This document shows positions 20,109-29,742 of a DNA stretch of 64,000 nt, piece by piece. The stretch comes from Acinetobacter sp. YWS30-1 (lineage in GTDB: Bacteria; Pseudomonadota; Gammaproteobacteria; Pseudomonadales; Moraxellaceae). How positions within the stretch are numbered: the stretch's first letter is position 1; every line of letters begins with the position of its first letter. The translations under genes were made by a program, and so were the position numbers. The notes below the pieces were generated by a model that saw only the letters and a list, made by a program, of their open reading frames with translations, ran no database searches and was not told the origin of the DNA. The stretch is from assembly GCF_033558715.1 (NCBI RefSeq), contig NZ_CP114606.1, forward strand, positions 2,232,001 to 2,296,000. Reading direction: 5' to 3'.

Positions 20109-23100
20109 ATGGCTCAATTCTTTATCCATCGCCCGATTTTTGCATGGGTGATTGCATTGGTAATTATGCTGGCGGGTATTTTGACCATCAGCAAAATGCC
20201 AATTGCTCAATATCCGACGATCGCGCCACCGACAGTCACCATTTCTGCGACTTATCCGGGTGCATCTGCAGCGACTGTAGAAAATACAGTAACGCAGATC
20301 ATCGAGCAGCAGATGAACGGTCTGGATGGCTTGCGTTATATTTCTTCGAACAGTGCCGGTAACGGTCAGGCATCCATCGCCTTAAACTTTGAACAGGGTG
20401 TCGATCCTGATATCGCACAGGTACAGGTACAAAACAAGTTACAGTCAGCGACTGCACTTTTGCCTGATGATGTACAACGTCAGGGTGTACGTGTTACCAA
20501 ATCTGGTGCCAGCTTCCTTCAGGTATTAGCTTTCTATTCGCCTGATGGCAGCCTGACTGCAGATGACATTAAAGACTATGTGAACTCAAATATTTCTGAA
20601 CCTTTAAGCCGTGTGGCCGGGGTTGGTGAAGTTCAGGTCTTTGGAGGTTCTTATGCAATGCGTATCTGGCTGGATCCAGCCAAAATGGCTAGTCTGCAAG
20701 TGACTCCAAGTGATGTGGCTCAGGCAATCCGTACCCAGAACGCTCAGGTGGCTGTCGGTCAATTAGGTGGTGCGCCACAGATTGAAGGTCAGGTGCTGAA
20801 TGCGACGGTGAATGCGCAAAGTCTGCTGCAAACACCTGAACAGTTCGAAAACATCTTCTTGAAAAATACCACTTCAGGTGCTCAAGTCCGTCTGGGCGAT
20901 GTCGCACGTGTAGAACTGGGTGCAGACAACTACCAGTTTGATTCTAAATTCAACGGTAAACCGGCTGGCGGTGTTGCGATTAAACTTGCAACTGGCGCCA
21001 ATGCGCTGGATACCGCTGAAGCAGTTGAAGAACGGCTAAAACAGTTACGTCCGAACTATCCGCAAGGGATGGTAGATACCCTGGCATTTGATACCACACC
21101 ATTTATTCAGTTATCGATTGAATCGGTGGTTCATACCCTAATCGAAGCGGTCATTCTGGTCTTCATCGTGATGTTCCTGTTCTTGCAGAACTGGCGTGCA
21201 ACGATTATTCCAACCATGGCCGTTCCAGTGGTTGTATTAGGTACTTTTGCAATCATTAATATCTTCGGCTTCTCGATCAATACCTTGACCATGTTTGCGA
21301 TGGTTCTTGCAATTGGTCTGCTGGTCGATGATGCGATCGTTGTGGTCGAAAACGTTGAACGTGTCATGGCTGAAGAGCATCTTGATCCTGTGACGGCGAC
21401 TGCAAAGTCGATGAAACAGATCTCTGGTGCGCTGATCGGTATTACCTCTGTACTGTCTGCAGTATTCGTACCAATGGCATTCTTTGGTGGTTCTACAGGG
21501 GTTATCTATCGCCAGTTCTCAATCACGCTGGTCACAGCAATGGTTCTGTCTCTGGTGGTGGCCTTAACCTTTACCCCTGCCCTGTGTGCGACCATTCTGA
21601 AACAGCATGATCCGAACAAGCCGCAAAGCAACAACCCGGCTGCGCGTTTCTTCCGCTGGTTTAACCATAGCTTTGACCGTGTTTCTGTGAAATATCAGGG
21701 CGGTGTCAATCGTATGACCCACCACAAAATTTTCTCCGGTATCATCTATGCGGTGGTGATCGGAATTATTGTGCTGATCTTCCAGAAACTGCCTTCTTCA
21801 TTCTTACCTGATGAGGACCAAGGTGTCGTGATGACGCTGGTACAGTTGCCACCAAATGCAACCTTGGAACGTACCGATAAAGTCATCAATACCATGACAG
21901 GCTACTTCCTGGAAAATGAAAAAGATCATGTCCAATCTGTCTTCAGTGTGGCTGGTTTCTCATTCACAGGTGTAGGTCAAAACGCTGGTCTGGCATTTAT
22001 CAAACTGAAAGACTGGTCTGAACGTACCACACCAGAATCACAGGTCGGTGCAATTATCCAGCGTGGTATGGCACTGAACATGATTGTGAAAGATGCGTCT
22101 TACATCATGCCATTACAATTGCCAGCAATGCCTGAACTGGGTGTATCTGCCGGCTTTAACATGCAGTTAAAAGCAGCAAGTGGTCAAAGCCATGAGCAAC
22201 TTTTGGCAGCGCGTAATACTGTTCTGGGTCTGGCTGCACAAGACAAACGTCTTGCAGGTGTCCGTCCAAATGGTCAGGAAGATAACCCGCAGTACCGTGT
22301 GATTGTCGATCATGCACAAGCCGGTGCTTTAGGTGTCAGCATTTCTGAAATTAACAGCACCATGAGCATGGCGTGGGGTGGTTCGTACATCAACGACTTC
22401 CTTGACCGTGGTCGAGTGAAAAAAGTGTACGTTCAGGGTGAAGCCAGCTCTCGTATGATGCCGGAAGACCTGAACCAGTGGTATGTTCGTAACAACCGTG
22501 GCGAAATGGTACCGTTCTCTGCATTCGCAACGGGTGAATGGACCTATGGTTCGCCTCGTCTAGAACGCTATAACGGCGTATCTGCAATGAACATTCAGGG
22601 TACACCGGCACCGGGCGTGAGCTCAGGTGATGCAATGCGTGCGATGGAAGAAATCATTGCCAAGCTTCCTGAAATGGGCATGCAAGGTTTCGACTATGAA
22701 TGGACTGGTCTGTCTCTGGAAGAACGTGAGTCTGGCGCACAGGCACCATTCTTGTACGCGCTTTCACTGTTGATCGTGTTCCTGTGTCTGGCTGCATTGT
22801 ATGAAAGCTGGTCAATTCCATTCTCGGTTCTTCTGGTTGTACCATTAGGCATCGTGGGTGCATTACTATTGACCTTTGGCGGTATGATTCTGTTTAAAGA
22901 CCCGAACCTGTCGAATAACATCTACTTCCAGGTAGCGATTATTGCCGTAATTGGTCTTTCTGCGAAAAACGCAATCTTGATTGTGGAATTCGCCAAAGAG
23001 CTGCAGGAACAAGGCGAAGAGTTGTTTGATGCGACCCTGCATGCAGCAAAAATGCGTTTACGTCCAATTATCATGACCACCCTTGCCTTCGGTTTTGGTG

Positions 23101-23285
23101 TACTTCCACTAGCACTTGCTTCAGGTGCCGGTGCGGGTAGCCAGCACTCCGTCGGTTATGGTGTCCTCGGTGGTGTAATCAGTTCGACTCTTTTAGGTAT
23201 CTTCTTTATTCCTGTATTCTACGTGTGGATTCGAAGTATCTTTAAATACAAACCAAAACAACAAAATCAGGAGTACAAGTCGTAA
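20109..23285 (+). CDS. adeJ: RND multidrug efflux permease AdeJ
   Basis: Proton-driven inner-membrane drug pump of 1058 aa, the length of Acinetobacter AdeJ. It has 12 transmembrane helices in the AcrB arrangement and two large periplasmic loops. The proton relay Asp pair is in GLLVDDAIVVVENVERVM near 408, and the matching Lys is in IAVIGLSAKNAILIVEFAKE. Family motifs such as FFIHRPIFAWVIALVIML at the N-terminus and MTTLAFGFGVLPLALASGAGAGSQHSVG near the end are intact. Start follows AAGGAGTAATGGTTC. Its stop overlaps the adeK start (TAATG). Confidence 0.96.
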   Translation: MAQFFIHRPIFAWVIALVIMLAGILTISKMPIAQYPTIAPPTVTISATYPGASAATVENTVTQIIEQQMNGLDGLRYISSNSAGNGQASIALNFEQGVDPDIAQVQVQNKLQSATALLPDDVQRQGVRVTKSGASFLQVLAFYSPDGSLTADDIKDYVNSNISEPLSRVAGVGEVQVFGGSYAMRIWLDPAKMASLQVTPSDVAQAIRTQNAQVAVGQLGGAPQIEGQVLNATVNAQSLLQTPEQFENIFLKNTTSGAQVRLGDVARVELGADNYQFDSKFNGKPAGGVAIKLATGANALDTAEAVEERLKQLRPNYPQGMVDTLAFDTTPFIQLSIESVVHTLIEAVILVFIVMFLFLQNWRATIIPTMAVPVVVLGTFAIINIFGFSINTLTMFAMVLAIGLLVDDAIVVVENVERVMAEEHLDPVTATAKSMKQISGALIGITSVLSAVFVPMAFFGGSTGVIYRQFSITLVTAMVLSLVVALTFTPALCATILKQHDPNKPQSNNPAARFFRWFNHSFDRVSVKYQGGVNRMTHHKIFSGIIYAVVIGIIVLIFQKLPSSFLPDEDQGVVMTLVQLPPNATLERTDKVINTMTGYFLENEKDHVQSVFSVAGFSFTGVGQNAGLAFIKLKDWSERTTPESQVGAIIQRGMALNMIVKDASYIMPLQLPAMPELGVSAGFNMQLKAASGQSHEQLLAARNTVLGLAAQDKRLAGVRPNGQEDNPQYRVIVDHAQAGALGVSISEINSTMSMAWGGSYINDFLDRGRVKKVYVQGEASSRMMPEDLNQWYVRNNRGEMVPFSAFATGEWTYGSPRLERYNGVSAMNIQGTPAPGVSSGDAMRAMEEIIAKLPEMGMQGFDYEWTGLSLEERESGAQAPFLYALSLLIVFLCLAALYESWSIPFSVLLVVPLGIVGALLLTFGGMILFKDPNLSNNIYFQVAIIAVIGLSAKNAILIVEFAKELQEQGEELFDATLHAAKMRLRPIIMTTLAFGFGVLPLALASGAGAGSQHSVGYGVLGGVISSTLLGIFFIPVFYVWIRSIFKYKPKQQNQEYKS

Positions 23286-24751
23286 TGCAAAATATATGGT
23301 CTATTACAGGTCGTAGCATTGCGGTATCTGCCCTCGCGCTTGCTTTGACTGCATGTCAAAGCATGCGTGGCCCAGAGCCCGTTGCAGAGGCGAATATCCC
23401 AAGCAGTTATACCAATGCTTCAGGTACTTCTGTAGCAGAACAGGGTTATAAAGAATTCTTTGCTGACCAGCGCCTGTTACAGGTACTGGACTTGGCATTG
23501 ACCAATAACCGTGATTTGCGTACTGCCGCATTAAACATTCAGCGTGCCCAACAGGCTTATCAGATTTCTGAAAATGACCGTCTGCCAACCATTGGTGCGA
23601 GCGGCAGCGTGTTACGTCAGGATACTGGCAGTAACAACCCGCAAAGCCGTGGCGCTGTGACGACTTATAATGTCGGTCTAGGCGTAACTGCATTTGAGCT
23701 AGATTTCTGGGGTCGTGTGCGTAGCTTGCGTGACAATGCTTTAGATACTTATCTGGCGACTCAAAGTGCGCGTGATGCGACTCAGATTTCTCTGATCGGT
23801 CAGGTGGCCCAAGCATGGCTGAGTTACTCATTTGCCAATGCCAATCTGGCGCTGGCTGAGCAAACGCTGAAAGCCCAGCTTGAATCTTACAACCTGAACA
23901 AGAAACGTTTTGATGTTGGGATCGATAGCGAACTTCCAGTACGTCAGGCGCAAATTTCTGTTGAAACTGCGCGTAATGATGTTGCCAACTATCGCACCCA
24001 GGTGGCTCAGGCACAAAACCTGTTAAATCTGCTTGTAGGTCAACCCGTACCGGCCAACCTGTTACCGGCACAACGTGTTACCCGCATTACCTCTAATGCG
24101 GCCCTAGGTGCAGGCTTACCAAGTGACCTGCTGATTAACCGTCCGGATGTACGTGCAGCTGAATACCGTCTGTCTGCGGCAGGTGCCAATATTGGGGCTG
24201 CCCGTGCACGTCTGTACCCAACCATCAGTCTGACGGGTTCTGCAGGTTTTGCATCTGCGGATCTGGGTGATCTGTTCAAATCTGGCAGTTTTGCGTGGTC
24301 TGTAGGCCCAAGTCTGGATATTCCAATTTTCGATTGGGGTACACGTCAGGCCAATATTCGTATTTCTGAAACAGATCAGCAAATTGCGCTGTCAGATTAT
24401 GAAAAATCCATTCAAACTGCATTCCGTGAAGTGAATGATGCCCTGGCGGTACGACAGAACATTGGTGACCGTATTGCTGCTCAACGCCGTCTGGTTGATG
24501 CGACCAACACGACTTACCGCCTGTCTCTAGCACGTTTCCGTGCCGGTATTGACAGCTATCTGACTGTACTGGATGCACAACGTGCTTCATATGCAGCAGA
24601 ACAAGGTTTGTTATTACTTGAACAGGCGAATCTGAACAGCCAGGTTGAGCTGTACAAGAGTCTTGGTGGTGGTTTGAAAGTTAACACTTCAGACACCGTA
24701 GCGTATCGCCCGTCTGTGACCGAACAGCGTCGTGCCGAACAGGCAAAATAA
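23285..24751 (+). CDS. adeK: Outer-membrane efflux channel AdeK
   Basis: TolC/OprM-type outer-membrane lipoprotein of 488 aa. The leader ends in LTAC with lipidated Cys24. Two repeats of the outer membrane efflux domain follow, with NNRDLRTAALNIQRAQQAYQI near 77, the LDFWGRVRSLRDNALDTYLA region, LLINRPDVRAAEYRLSAAGANIGAARARLYPTISLTGSAG near 278, and FDWGTRQANIRISETDQQIAL. Its ATG overlaps the adeJ stop by one base, so expression is coupled. A terminator follows. Confidence 0.95.
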   Translation: MQNIWSITGRSIAVSALALALTACQSMRGPEPVAEANIPSSYTNASGTSVAEQGYKEFFADQRLLQVLDLALTNNRDLRTAALNIQRAQQAYQISENDRLPTIGASGSVLRQDTGSNNPQSRGAVTTYNVGLGVTAFELDFWGRVRSLRDNALDTYLATQSARDATQISLIGQVAQAWLSYSFANANLALAEQTLKAQLESYNLNKKRFDVGIDSELPVRQAQISVETARNDVANYRTQVAQAQNLLNLLVGQPVPANLLPAQRVTRITSNAALGAGLPSDLLINRPDVRAAEYRLSAAGANIGAARARLYPTISLTGSAGFASADLGDLFKSGSFAWSVGPSLDIPIFDWGTRQANIRISETDQQIALSDYEKSIQTAFREVNDALAVRQNIGDRIAAQRRLVDATNTTYRLSLARFRAGIDSYLTVLDAQRASYAAEQGLLLLEQANLNSQVELYKSLGGGLKVNTSDTVAYRPSVTEQRRAEQAK

Positions 24752-24772
24752 GCTTAATCTCTTTTTCAGAAA

Positions 24773-24797
24773 AGCTCACTTCGGTGGGCTTTTTTTA
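24773..24797 (+). terminator. Terminator of adeIJK
   Basis: Stem AGCTCAC / GTGGGCT with a TTCG tetraloop followed by seven T, just after adeK. Confidence 0.92.
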
Positions 24798-24889
24798 TAC
24801 GTTGGTCCAATAGCCGATATATTTTGATTGAATCAAAAAATCTGTATACTCAATTGGATGAGACTTAACACTTTATAAAATGTAAATCG

Positions 24890-25687
24890 ATGAAAAAAAT
24901 ATTGTTATCTGCCTTGGTAAGTTCAATTTTCTTAACCGCATGCCAACAAAAAAATACAGTAGATTCAAAACCTGAACCAACAGCGGAAACCGTCGCTGAA
25001 AAAGAAAGCTTACCGTTGATTAAGGCTAAAACTGAACGTGTACAGCTCAGTAAAAATGAAGTATGCCATCCAGCCAGTGAGGATGAGTTTGCCAGTTGCA
25101 CTAAATATCATCTGCAAACAGTGAAAACGAATGTAAATTGGTTAAACCAATATTTTTTGGAGCGTTTACAAAAAGACCATGCTGAAGCTTTCGACAAATC
25201 ACCTGCTGTAGAGGTCACTCTTGATCCTGAAATGCCATCAACCAACTACAGTACCACTGCTGTACGTTATATCGGTCAGCATTACAATATCGCAAACTTT
25301 ACATACTTTTCCGAATATTACCCAGCAGGCGCTGCACATGGTATGCATCATAGTGACTACGTTATTTTTGATCTCAATACCAAGCAGCGTTTAAGCCTGA
25401 ATGATATTTTGGCACCTGCAAGCAAAGAAAAACTCAAAACTGAACTTTACGAACATAATCGTGAGTGGCTTGAACAACATCATATTGAGCAAAATGCATT
25501 TGAAGTAAGTGATAATTTCTATTTCAATGCCAATGGAATTGTATTTGTCTATCCATTGTATGAATTGGCTTCTTATGCAGAAGGTATTACTGAACTTGAA
25601 CTTCCCTATTGGTCAGCTCAAGGGGTGATCCAAACAAAGTATTTACCCCAGCTGCCTGAGTCATCTGAAGAAATTTATAATGACTAA
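24890..25687 (+). CDS. DUF3298 (RsiV-like) lipoprotein, copy 2
   Basis: Lipoprotein of 265 aa: leader MKKILLSALVSSIFLTAC with lipidated Cys18. The mature domain is clearly related to the copy at 10819-11577: LQTVKTNVNWLNQYFLERLQK against LQTVDTNISWIDQYFMERIQR, HSDYVIFDLNTKQRLSLNDIL against HSEYVNLDIKQKKRLALHQVV, and FNANGIVFVYPLYELA against FDGQGLVLVYPAGELS. The HGMHHSDY segment is like the metal-like His cluster seen in DUF3298 proteins. Role unknown; RsiV-type lysozyme binding is a speculation from the family. Transcribed alone. Confidence 0.78.
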   Translation: MKKILLSALVSSIFLTACQQKNTVDSKPEPTAETVAEKESLPLIKAKTERVQLSKNEVCHPASEDEFASCTKYHLQTVKTNVNWLNQYFLERLQKDHAEAFDKSPAVEVTLDPEMPSTNYSTTAVRYIGQHYNIANFTYFSEYYPAGAAHGMHHSDYVIFDLNTKQRLSLNDILAPASKEKLKTELYEHNREWLEQHHIEQNAFEVSDNFYFNANGIVFVYPLYELASYAEGITELELPYWSAQGVIQTKYLPQLPESSEEIYND

Positions 25688-25744
25688 ACTATCTATTTTA
25701 AGTGTAATAATAATCAAAGTATTTTTTCTAATTTAGGGATATGA

Positions 25745-26101
25745 ATGTTACTCAGCAATCTGGAATCTGTACCGGGACATACCATTCGCCAGCAGATTGA
25801 TGTGGTGTATGGCAGTACTGTGCGCAGTAAGCATGTTGGACGTGATTTACTGGCCGGTCTGAAAAATATTGTCGGTGGCGAGTTGACCGCTTATACCGAA
25901 TTACTGGAAGAATCCCGTCAGGAAGCCATGAACCGGATGATTGAAAAAGCCCGCAGTATGGGTGCCAATGCGATTGTGGGTATTCGTTTTTCTACCTCAA
26001 ATATTGCCCAAGGTGCTTCTGAACTGTTTGTGTATGGCACTGCAGTCATCGTTGATCCGGTCATGCCTAAACTGCCTGATCCATTTCCACAGGCGAACTA
26101 A
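25745..26101 (+). CDS. YbjQ/UPF0145 family protein
   Basis: Protein of 118 aa with the YbjQ pattern: GHTIRQQIDVVYGSTVRSKHVGRDLLAGLKNIVGGELTAYTELLEESRQEAMNRMIEKARSMGANAIVGIRFSTS. The family was named heavy-metal binding on structural grounds, forms pentamers, and has no proven function. The stop is three bases before the next start, and the next gene encodes a second member with a membrane anchor. Confidence 0.9.
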   Translation: MLLSNLESVPGHTIRQQIDVVYGSTVRSKHVGRDLLAGLKNIVGGELTAYTELLEESRQEAMNRMIEKARSMGANAIVGIRFSTSNIAQGASELFVYGTAVIVDPVMPKLPDPFPQAN

Positions 26102-26104
26102 TGC

Positions 26105-26542
26105 ATGGACGGATTGATTATACAGATTGTCATTTTTGCCATTCTGTTCAGCGTGGGTTTCGGTTTTGGTCGCTTTAACGAGCGCAAGCATCTGCAATAT
26201 CTGGATGAACAGGAACAGCGTTTGGCTTATATCCGGGTCAATAATAGCCGTTTCATCGAATCTACATTCCCCGGTCATATGATCAGCAGCAATGTGGTCA
26301 TTTCACATGATTACTTTAAATATGCGATCGCTAATGTGCAAAACATGTTAGGTGGTCGTTTGACCAGTTATGAGAGTGTCGTTGAACGGGCACGACGTGA
26401 AGCTATAGTACGGTTAAAACTGGAAGCAGAAAAAATGGGCGCTGACCAGATTATGGGAATCCGCCTCAGTACGACTGAACTTGGCATGCAAGGCGGTATG
26501 GTTGAAGTCTTTGCTTATGGCACTGCAATTCAGACCAAGTAA
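26105..26542 (+). CDS. Membrane-anchored YbjQ-like protein
   Basis: Protein of 145 aa. One transmembrane helix (residues 2-20, LIIQIVIFAILFSVGFGFG) is followed by a YbjQ domain: VISHDYFKYAIANVQNMLGGRLTSYESVVERARREAIVRLKLEAEKMGADQIMGIRLSTTELG. It is a diverged duplicate of the preceding gene and is probably expressed with it. The pairing of a soluble and an anchored copy suggests a mixed oligomer at the inner membrane, which is inference only. Convergent with the deformylase homologue, with no gap. Confidence 0.82.
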   Translation: MDGLIIQIVIFAILFSVGFGFGRFNERKHLQYLDEQEQRLAYIRVNNSRFIESTFPGHMISSNVVISHDYFKYAIANVQNMLGGRLTSYESVVERARREAIVRLKLEAEKMGADQIMGIRLSTTELGMQGGMVEVFAYGTAIQTK

Positions 26543-27031
26543 TTATGCTTCTGCAAGCTTCTCTACAAATAGAATTCCATTCAGGTGGTCAATTTCGTGC
26601 TGTACAATTCGTGCCGGAAAGCCTTTGAACACTTGAACCATTTCATTTCCCTCTAAGGTAAAATAACGCACCTGAATCTCTTCTGCTCGAGCTACTCTCC
26701 CTCTTTGTTCGGGCACACTTAAACAGCCTTCCTCACCCAATACTTGCGTAGCTGAAGCACTGATAATCTCCGGATTGATCATGGTCACAGCTTCCATATA
26801 CGGCGCGTCTGGATAACGTAAATTGGGCCGTGATGCGACAATAATAATGCGTTTAGAGACATAAACCTGCGGTGCTGCAATGCCCACGCCCTGACGTTGT
26901 TGCATGGTCTCCATCAAGGCGCTGTTAAATTGCCGCAACCAGTCACTGTCAAATTCAGCCTGTGTGACCGGACTGGCAATTAGGGTTAAAATGGCCTCAC
27001 CTTGCTGTGCCACCGCCAAGGTATTTGTCAT
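26543..27031 (-). CDS. Peptide deformylase family protein
   Basis: Metal-dependent deformylase fold, 162 aa. All three family motifs are present: GVGIAAPQV near 44, EEGCLSVP near 99 (metal-binding Cys) and QHEIDHLNG near 142 (HExxH with two metal-ligand His). It should remove N-formyl groups from nascent proteins. It is not next to fmt, where the housekeeping def normally sits, so it is probably a second deformylase. The ATG at 27031 gives the best fit to family length; an ATG eight codons upstream (27055) is possible. Confidence 0.88.
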   Translation of the reverse strand: MTNTLAVAQQGEAILTLIASPVTQAEFDSDWLRQFNSALMETMQQRQGVGIAAPQVYVSKRIIIVASRPNLRYPDAPYMEAVTMINPEIISASATQVLGEEGCLSVPEQRGRVARAEEIQVRYFTLEGNEMVQVFKGFPARIVQHEIDHLNGILFVEKLAEA

Positions 27032-27348
27032 CGCGCTATCCTGTATTTTTTTCATTTAACTCTATCTTAGAGGGAAAATTACAGAATGAACATCATACTA
27101 AAATGAATAAATACGTCTAAAAAAGATAAGCTGTGTTTTAAGTAGTATGTCGAAATCCAGCTTATGGTTGCCTTAAAGACTTCACCTGAAAGGAAAATAA
27201 TTAATCAAAACATTCCAAATAATTTTATTCATTTAAATTTTAATAACTTTTAGTTTAGATTAAACAAAGAAAGATTGATTATTCAAGAAAATAACCCTTC
27301 TTTAAAATCAGCAATCAAGTCATGGATATTAAATAATGGAACGACCAC
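27032..27348. other. AT-rich intergenic region
   Basis: About 300 bases of AT-rich DNA between the divergent deformylase and transporter genes. It presumably holds both promoters. I see no small gene, repeat or strong hairpin. Confidence 0.4.
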
Positions 27349-28626
27349 ATGAATGCACAACCCTATCTGAGCCATGCTGATAAACGCACCCTCGGACTAT
27401 CGTCCCTAGGTGGCGCACTGGAATTCTATGATTTCGTCATTTATGTGTTCTATGCCAAATTAATTTCCGAACTGTTCTTCCCAAGTACCCTGAGTCCATT
27501 TTGGGCCATGCTGAATACCTATGGCATCTTTGCCGCAGGCTATTTCTTCCGTCCACTCGGCGGTGTGGTGATGGCGCATTTTGGGGATCTGATCGGTCGT
27601 AAACGACTATTCAGTTTATCCATCTTGCTGATGGCGCTACCGACCCTCATGATTGGGATCATGCCGACCTTTGAAAGTATTGGTTATGCTGCACCATTGC
27701 TGCTGCTATTGATGCGTGTTGTTCAAGGTATTGCGATTGGCGGTGAAATTCCGGCAGCTTGGACCTTCGTGTCTGAGCATGTACCAGAACGCCGGATTGG
27801 GATTGCCAATGGCTTACTGACCGCTGGCCTATCACTCGGAATTCTACTCGGTGCCCTAATGTCGCTGTTTATTTCCCTTCAATTCACTGAAGCAGAAATC
27901 AAAGACTGGGCTTGGCGCGTTCCTTTCATTGTAGGTGGGATTTTTGGTTTTGTGGCCCTTTACCTGCGCAGTTATTTGAAAGAAACTCCAGTTTTTAAAG
28001 CCATGCAAGCTCGAAAAGAGCTATCTAAAGAATTACCGGTTAAACAGGTGCTGTTAAGCCACAAAACTGCTGTAGGCATTGGGATGTTATTTACCTGGTT
28101 CCTGACCGGCTGCGTGGTAGTCTTGATTCTGGCGATGCCAAATTTGCTAGTGGCGAGTTTTGGTTTCGAACGTGCTGATGCGTTCAAGATGCAAAGTGCT
28201 GCAATCCTGATGCAAATGCTCGGCTGCATTATCGCTGGTGTACTGGCTGACCGTTTCGGTGCAGGCAAGGTCATTTTACTTGGCTCTATTTTTGTCGCGG
28301 CAATGGCTGGGATTTTTTATCACAGTCTGGGTCATGTTGAAGCGTCAACGGTGTTCATGCTTTACATGTTGCTCGGTCTAAGCTCAGGAACCGTGGGCAT
28401 GGTGTCTTATAGCATGGTGAAAATGTTCCCGGCACAAATCCGTTTTAGCGGAATTTCATTTTCCTATAATCTGGCCTATGCGATTGCAGGTGGAATCACC
28501 TTGCCACTGGTACAATGGTTGAGCCTGTATAGCAATATTGGCGCCCTGTACTATATCTGGACCGTTTGTCTAGTGACTCTCTTCACTGCCCTGCTTTACC
28601 GCAGCAAATTTGAAAAAACAGCCTAA
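27349..28626 (+). CDS. MFS transporter, metabolite:H+ symporter (MHS) type
   Basis: Major facilitator of 425 aa with 12 predicted helices. LGGALEFYDFVIYVFYAKLISELFFPS at the N-terminus, GGVVMAHFGDLIGRKRLF (loop 2-3 signature) near 75, and VQGIAIGGEIPAAWTFVSEHVPERRIG near 125 are typical of the MHS/ProP-like branch, which takes up organic acids or compatible solutes with protons. The substrate is not determined. Single gene, ending at a strong bidirectional terminator. Confidence 0.88.
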   Translation: MNAQPYLSHADKRTLGLSSLGGALEFYDFVIYVFYAKLISELFFPSTLSPFWAMLNTYGIFAAGYFFRPLGGVVMAHFGDLIGRKRLFSLSILLMALPTLMIGIMPTFESIGYAAPLLLLLMRVVQGIAIGGEIPAAWTFVSEHVPERRIGIANGLLTAGLSLGILLGALMSLFISLQFTEAEIKDWAWRVPFIVGGIFGFVALYLRSYLKETPVFKAMQARKELSKELPVKQVLLSHKTAVGIGMLFTWFLTGCVVVLILAMPNLLVASFGFERADAFKMQSAAILMQMLGCIIAGVLADRFGAGKVILLGSIFVAAMAGIFYHSLGHVEASTVFMLYMLLGLSSGTVGMVSYSMVKMFPAQIRFSGISFSYNLAYAIAGGITLPLVQWLSLYSNIGALYYIWTVCLVTLFTALLYRSKFEKTA

Positions 28627-28630
28627 AATA

Positions 28631-28659
28631 AAAAAGAGCCTGACTCACAGGCTCTTTTT
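28631..28659. terminator. Bidirectional terminator
   Basis: Stem AGAGCCTG / CAGGCTCT with a five-base loop, A run before and T run after. Shared by the convergent MFS and DUF2505 genes. Confidence 0.92.
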
Positions 28660-28679
28660 CTAAGCGTGAAAATACGAGC

Positions 28680-29177
28680 TTAAGCTTTCAGATTCTTGCG
28701 TAGCTCATCTTCCACAATACTGATCTCGATTTCACTGAATTTACGGATTTCACCTTCGGCATGTTTTTCCAGCATGCCACCGACCAAAGGCACTTTCACA
28801 TTCACCGTCCAGTTCAACTGGAACTGAATCTGCTGTTCATCACCTGTTACGGCACGTTGACATTTAGCTTCAATTGGCAGATTGGCACCTAGTTCCACAA
28901 CAGAAGTCATTTCTTCTAGATTACTGACATCAGTACGCTGCAAGCGAAACGCATCTTTCAGCAGTTTCTTGGCAATATCTGGGATTTTGACATCCAGATT
29001 GTAGGCACGTTTCAGGGTATACAGATGTCCCTGCTTTTCTGAAACCAGAATTTCCATATTTTGAGCAGGGATCCGATGACAAACCGCTTCATGCAAACTG
29101 ATGTCATTTGCCAGACGCTTAAACTCATCAATCGAGACACCGCGAATAATTGCGTTTACGGTAAACTGGTGGGCCAT
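28680..29177 (-). CDS. DUF2505 family protein
   Basis: Cytoplasmic protein of 165 aa with no signal peptide. The pattern VCHRIPAQNMEILVSEKQGHLYTLKRAYNLDVKIPDIAKKLLKDAFRLQRTDVSN and a C-terminal VPLVGGMLEKHAEGEIRKFSEIEISIVEDELRKN fit DUF2505, a START/SRPBCC-like fold that often binds hydrophobic ligands. No enzymatic residue can be named. Start ATG at 29177 after AAGGAAAATAG. Confidence 0.75.
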   Translation of the reverse strand: MAHQFTVNAIIRGVSIDEFKRLANDISLHEAVCHRIPAQNMEILVSEKQGHLYTLKRAYNLDVKIPDIAKKLLKDAFRLQRTDVSNLEEMTSVVELGANLPIEAKCQRAVTGDEQQIQFQLNWTVNVKVPLVGGMLEKHAEGEIRKFSEIEISIVEDELRKNLKA

Positions 29178-29315
29178 ATCTATTTTCCTTATTTTTATTA
29201 GGGGTTATGGACTCAAATTAAGTCAAATGAATCATCTGACAGAGAAGATAAGCTATTTAAGTCAATTTTACATCGGCTGTCATTATTTTTTTATTGAGAA
29301 AAATTGGCATTGAGG

Positions 29316-29588
29316 TCAATGTTTCCAGGCAATTTTTGCAGATATACAGGGTCCACAGCTGAGTAAAAGCTGAACTTCACGATACTCAATGACCGCATGA
29401 AATTCTTCTGCCCCATCATCCAGACCAGAAGCATACCAGACCGTACCCGCAGGAAATTTCTTTAACCAGCTGGCCTTATAAAAATCAGAAACGGAATCAA
29501 ACTGTAGATAGTGTTCCGGTTCGGCTTCAACCTGAGTCGCCAGAGCCATAAATTTCTGTAATTGTGCCTGATGAAAATCAATCAGCAT
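29316..29588 (-). CDS. Small hypothetical protein
   Basis: Protein of 90 aa, no signal peptide or membrane segment. Features: FHQAQLQKFMALATQ helix at the N-terminus, WYASGLDDGAEEFHAVIEYREVQLLLSCG strand-rich middle, one Cys-x2-Cys-like pair (SCGPC) near the end. I do not recognise a family. Base composition and codon use look native, so it is probably real. Confidence 0.6.
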   Translation of the reverse strand: MLIDFHQAQLQKFMALATQVEAEPEHYLQFDSVSDFYKASWLKKFPAGTVWYASGLDDGAEEFHAVIEYREVQLLLSCGPCISAKIAWKH

Positions 29589-29742
29589 GAGGCAGCCCTT
29601 CCTTTTGTATGAGGCGATTGCATGCCATATTAAGCATAGATGTCATTTACGACTCGTGAGTTTTGACATCATGGCTTAGATCAGATTAAAAATAATATAG
29701 ATTCACCTCCCCTGATTCAATCCACGTATAAGGATATCCAGT

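Noticed and set aside
23304..24071. 255-codon open frame antisense to adeK
   Set aside because: It lies wholly inside adeK, has odd composition rich in His, Gln and Cys, and no start signal.
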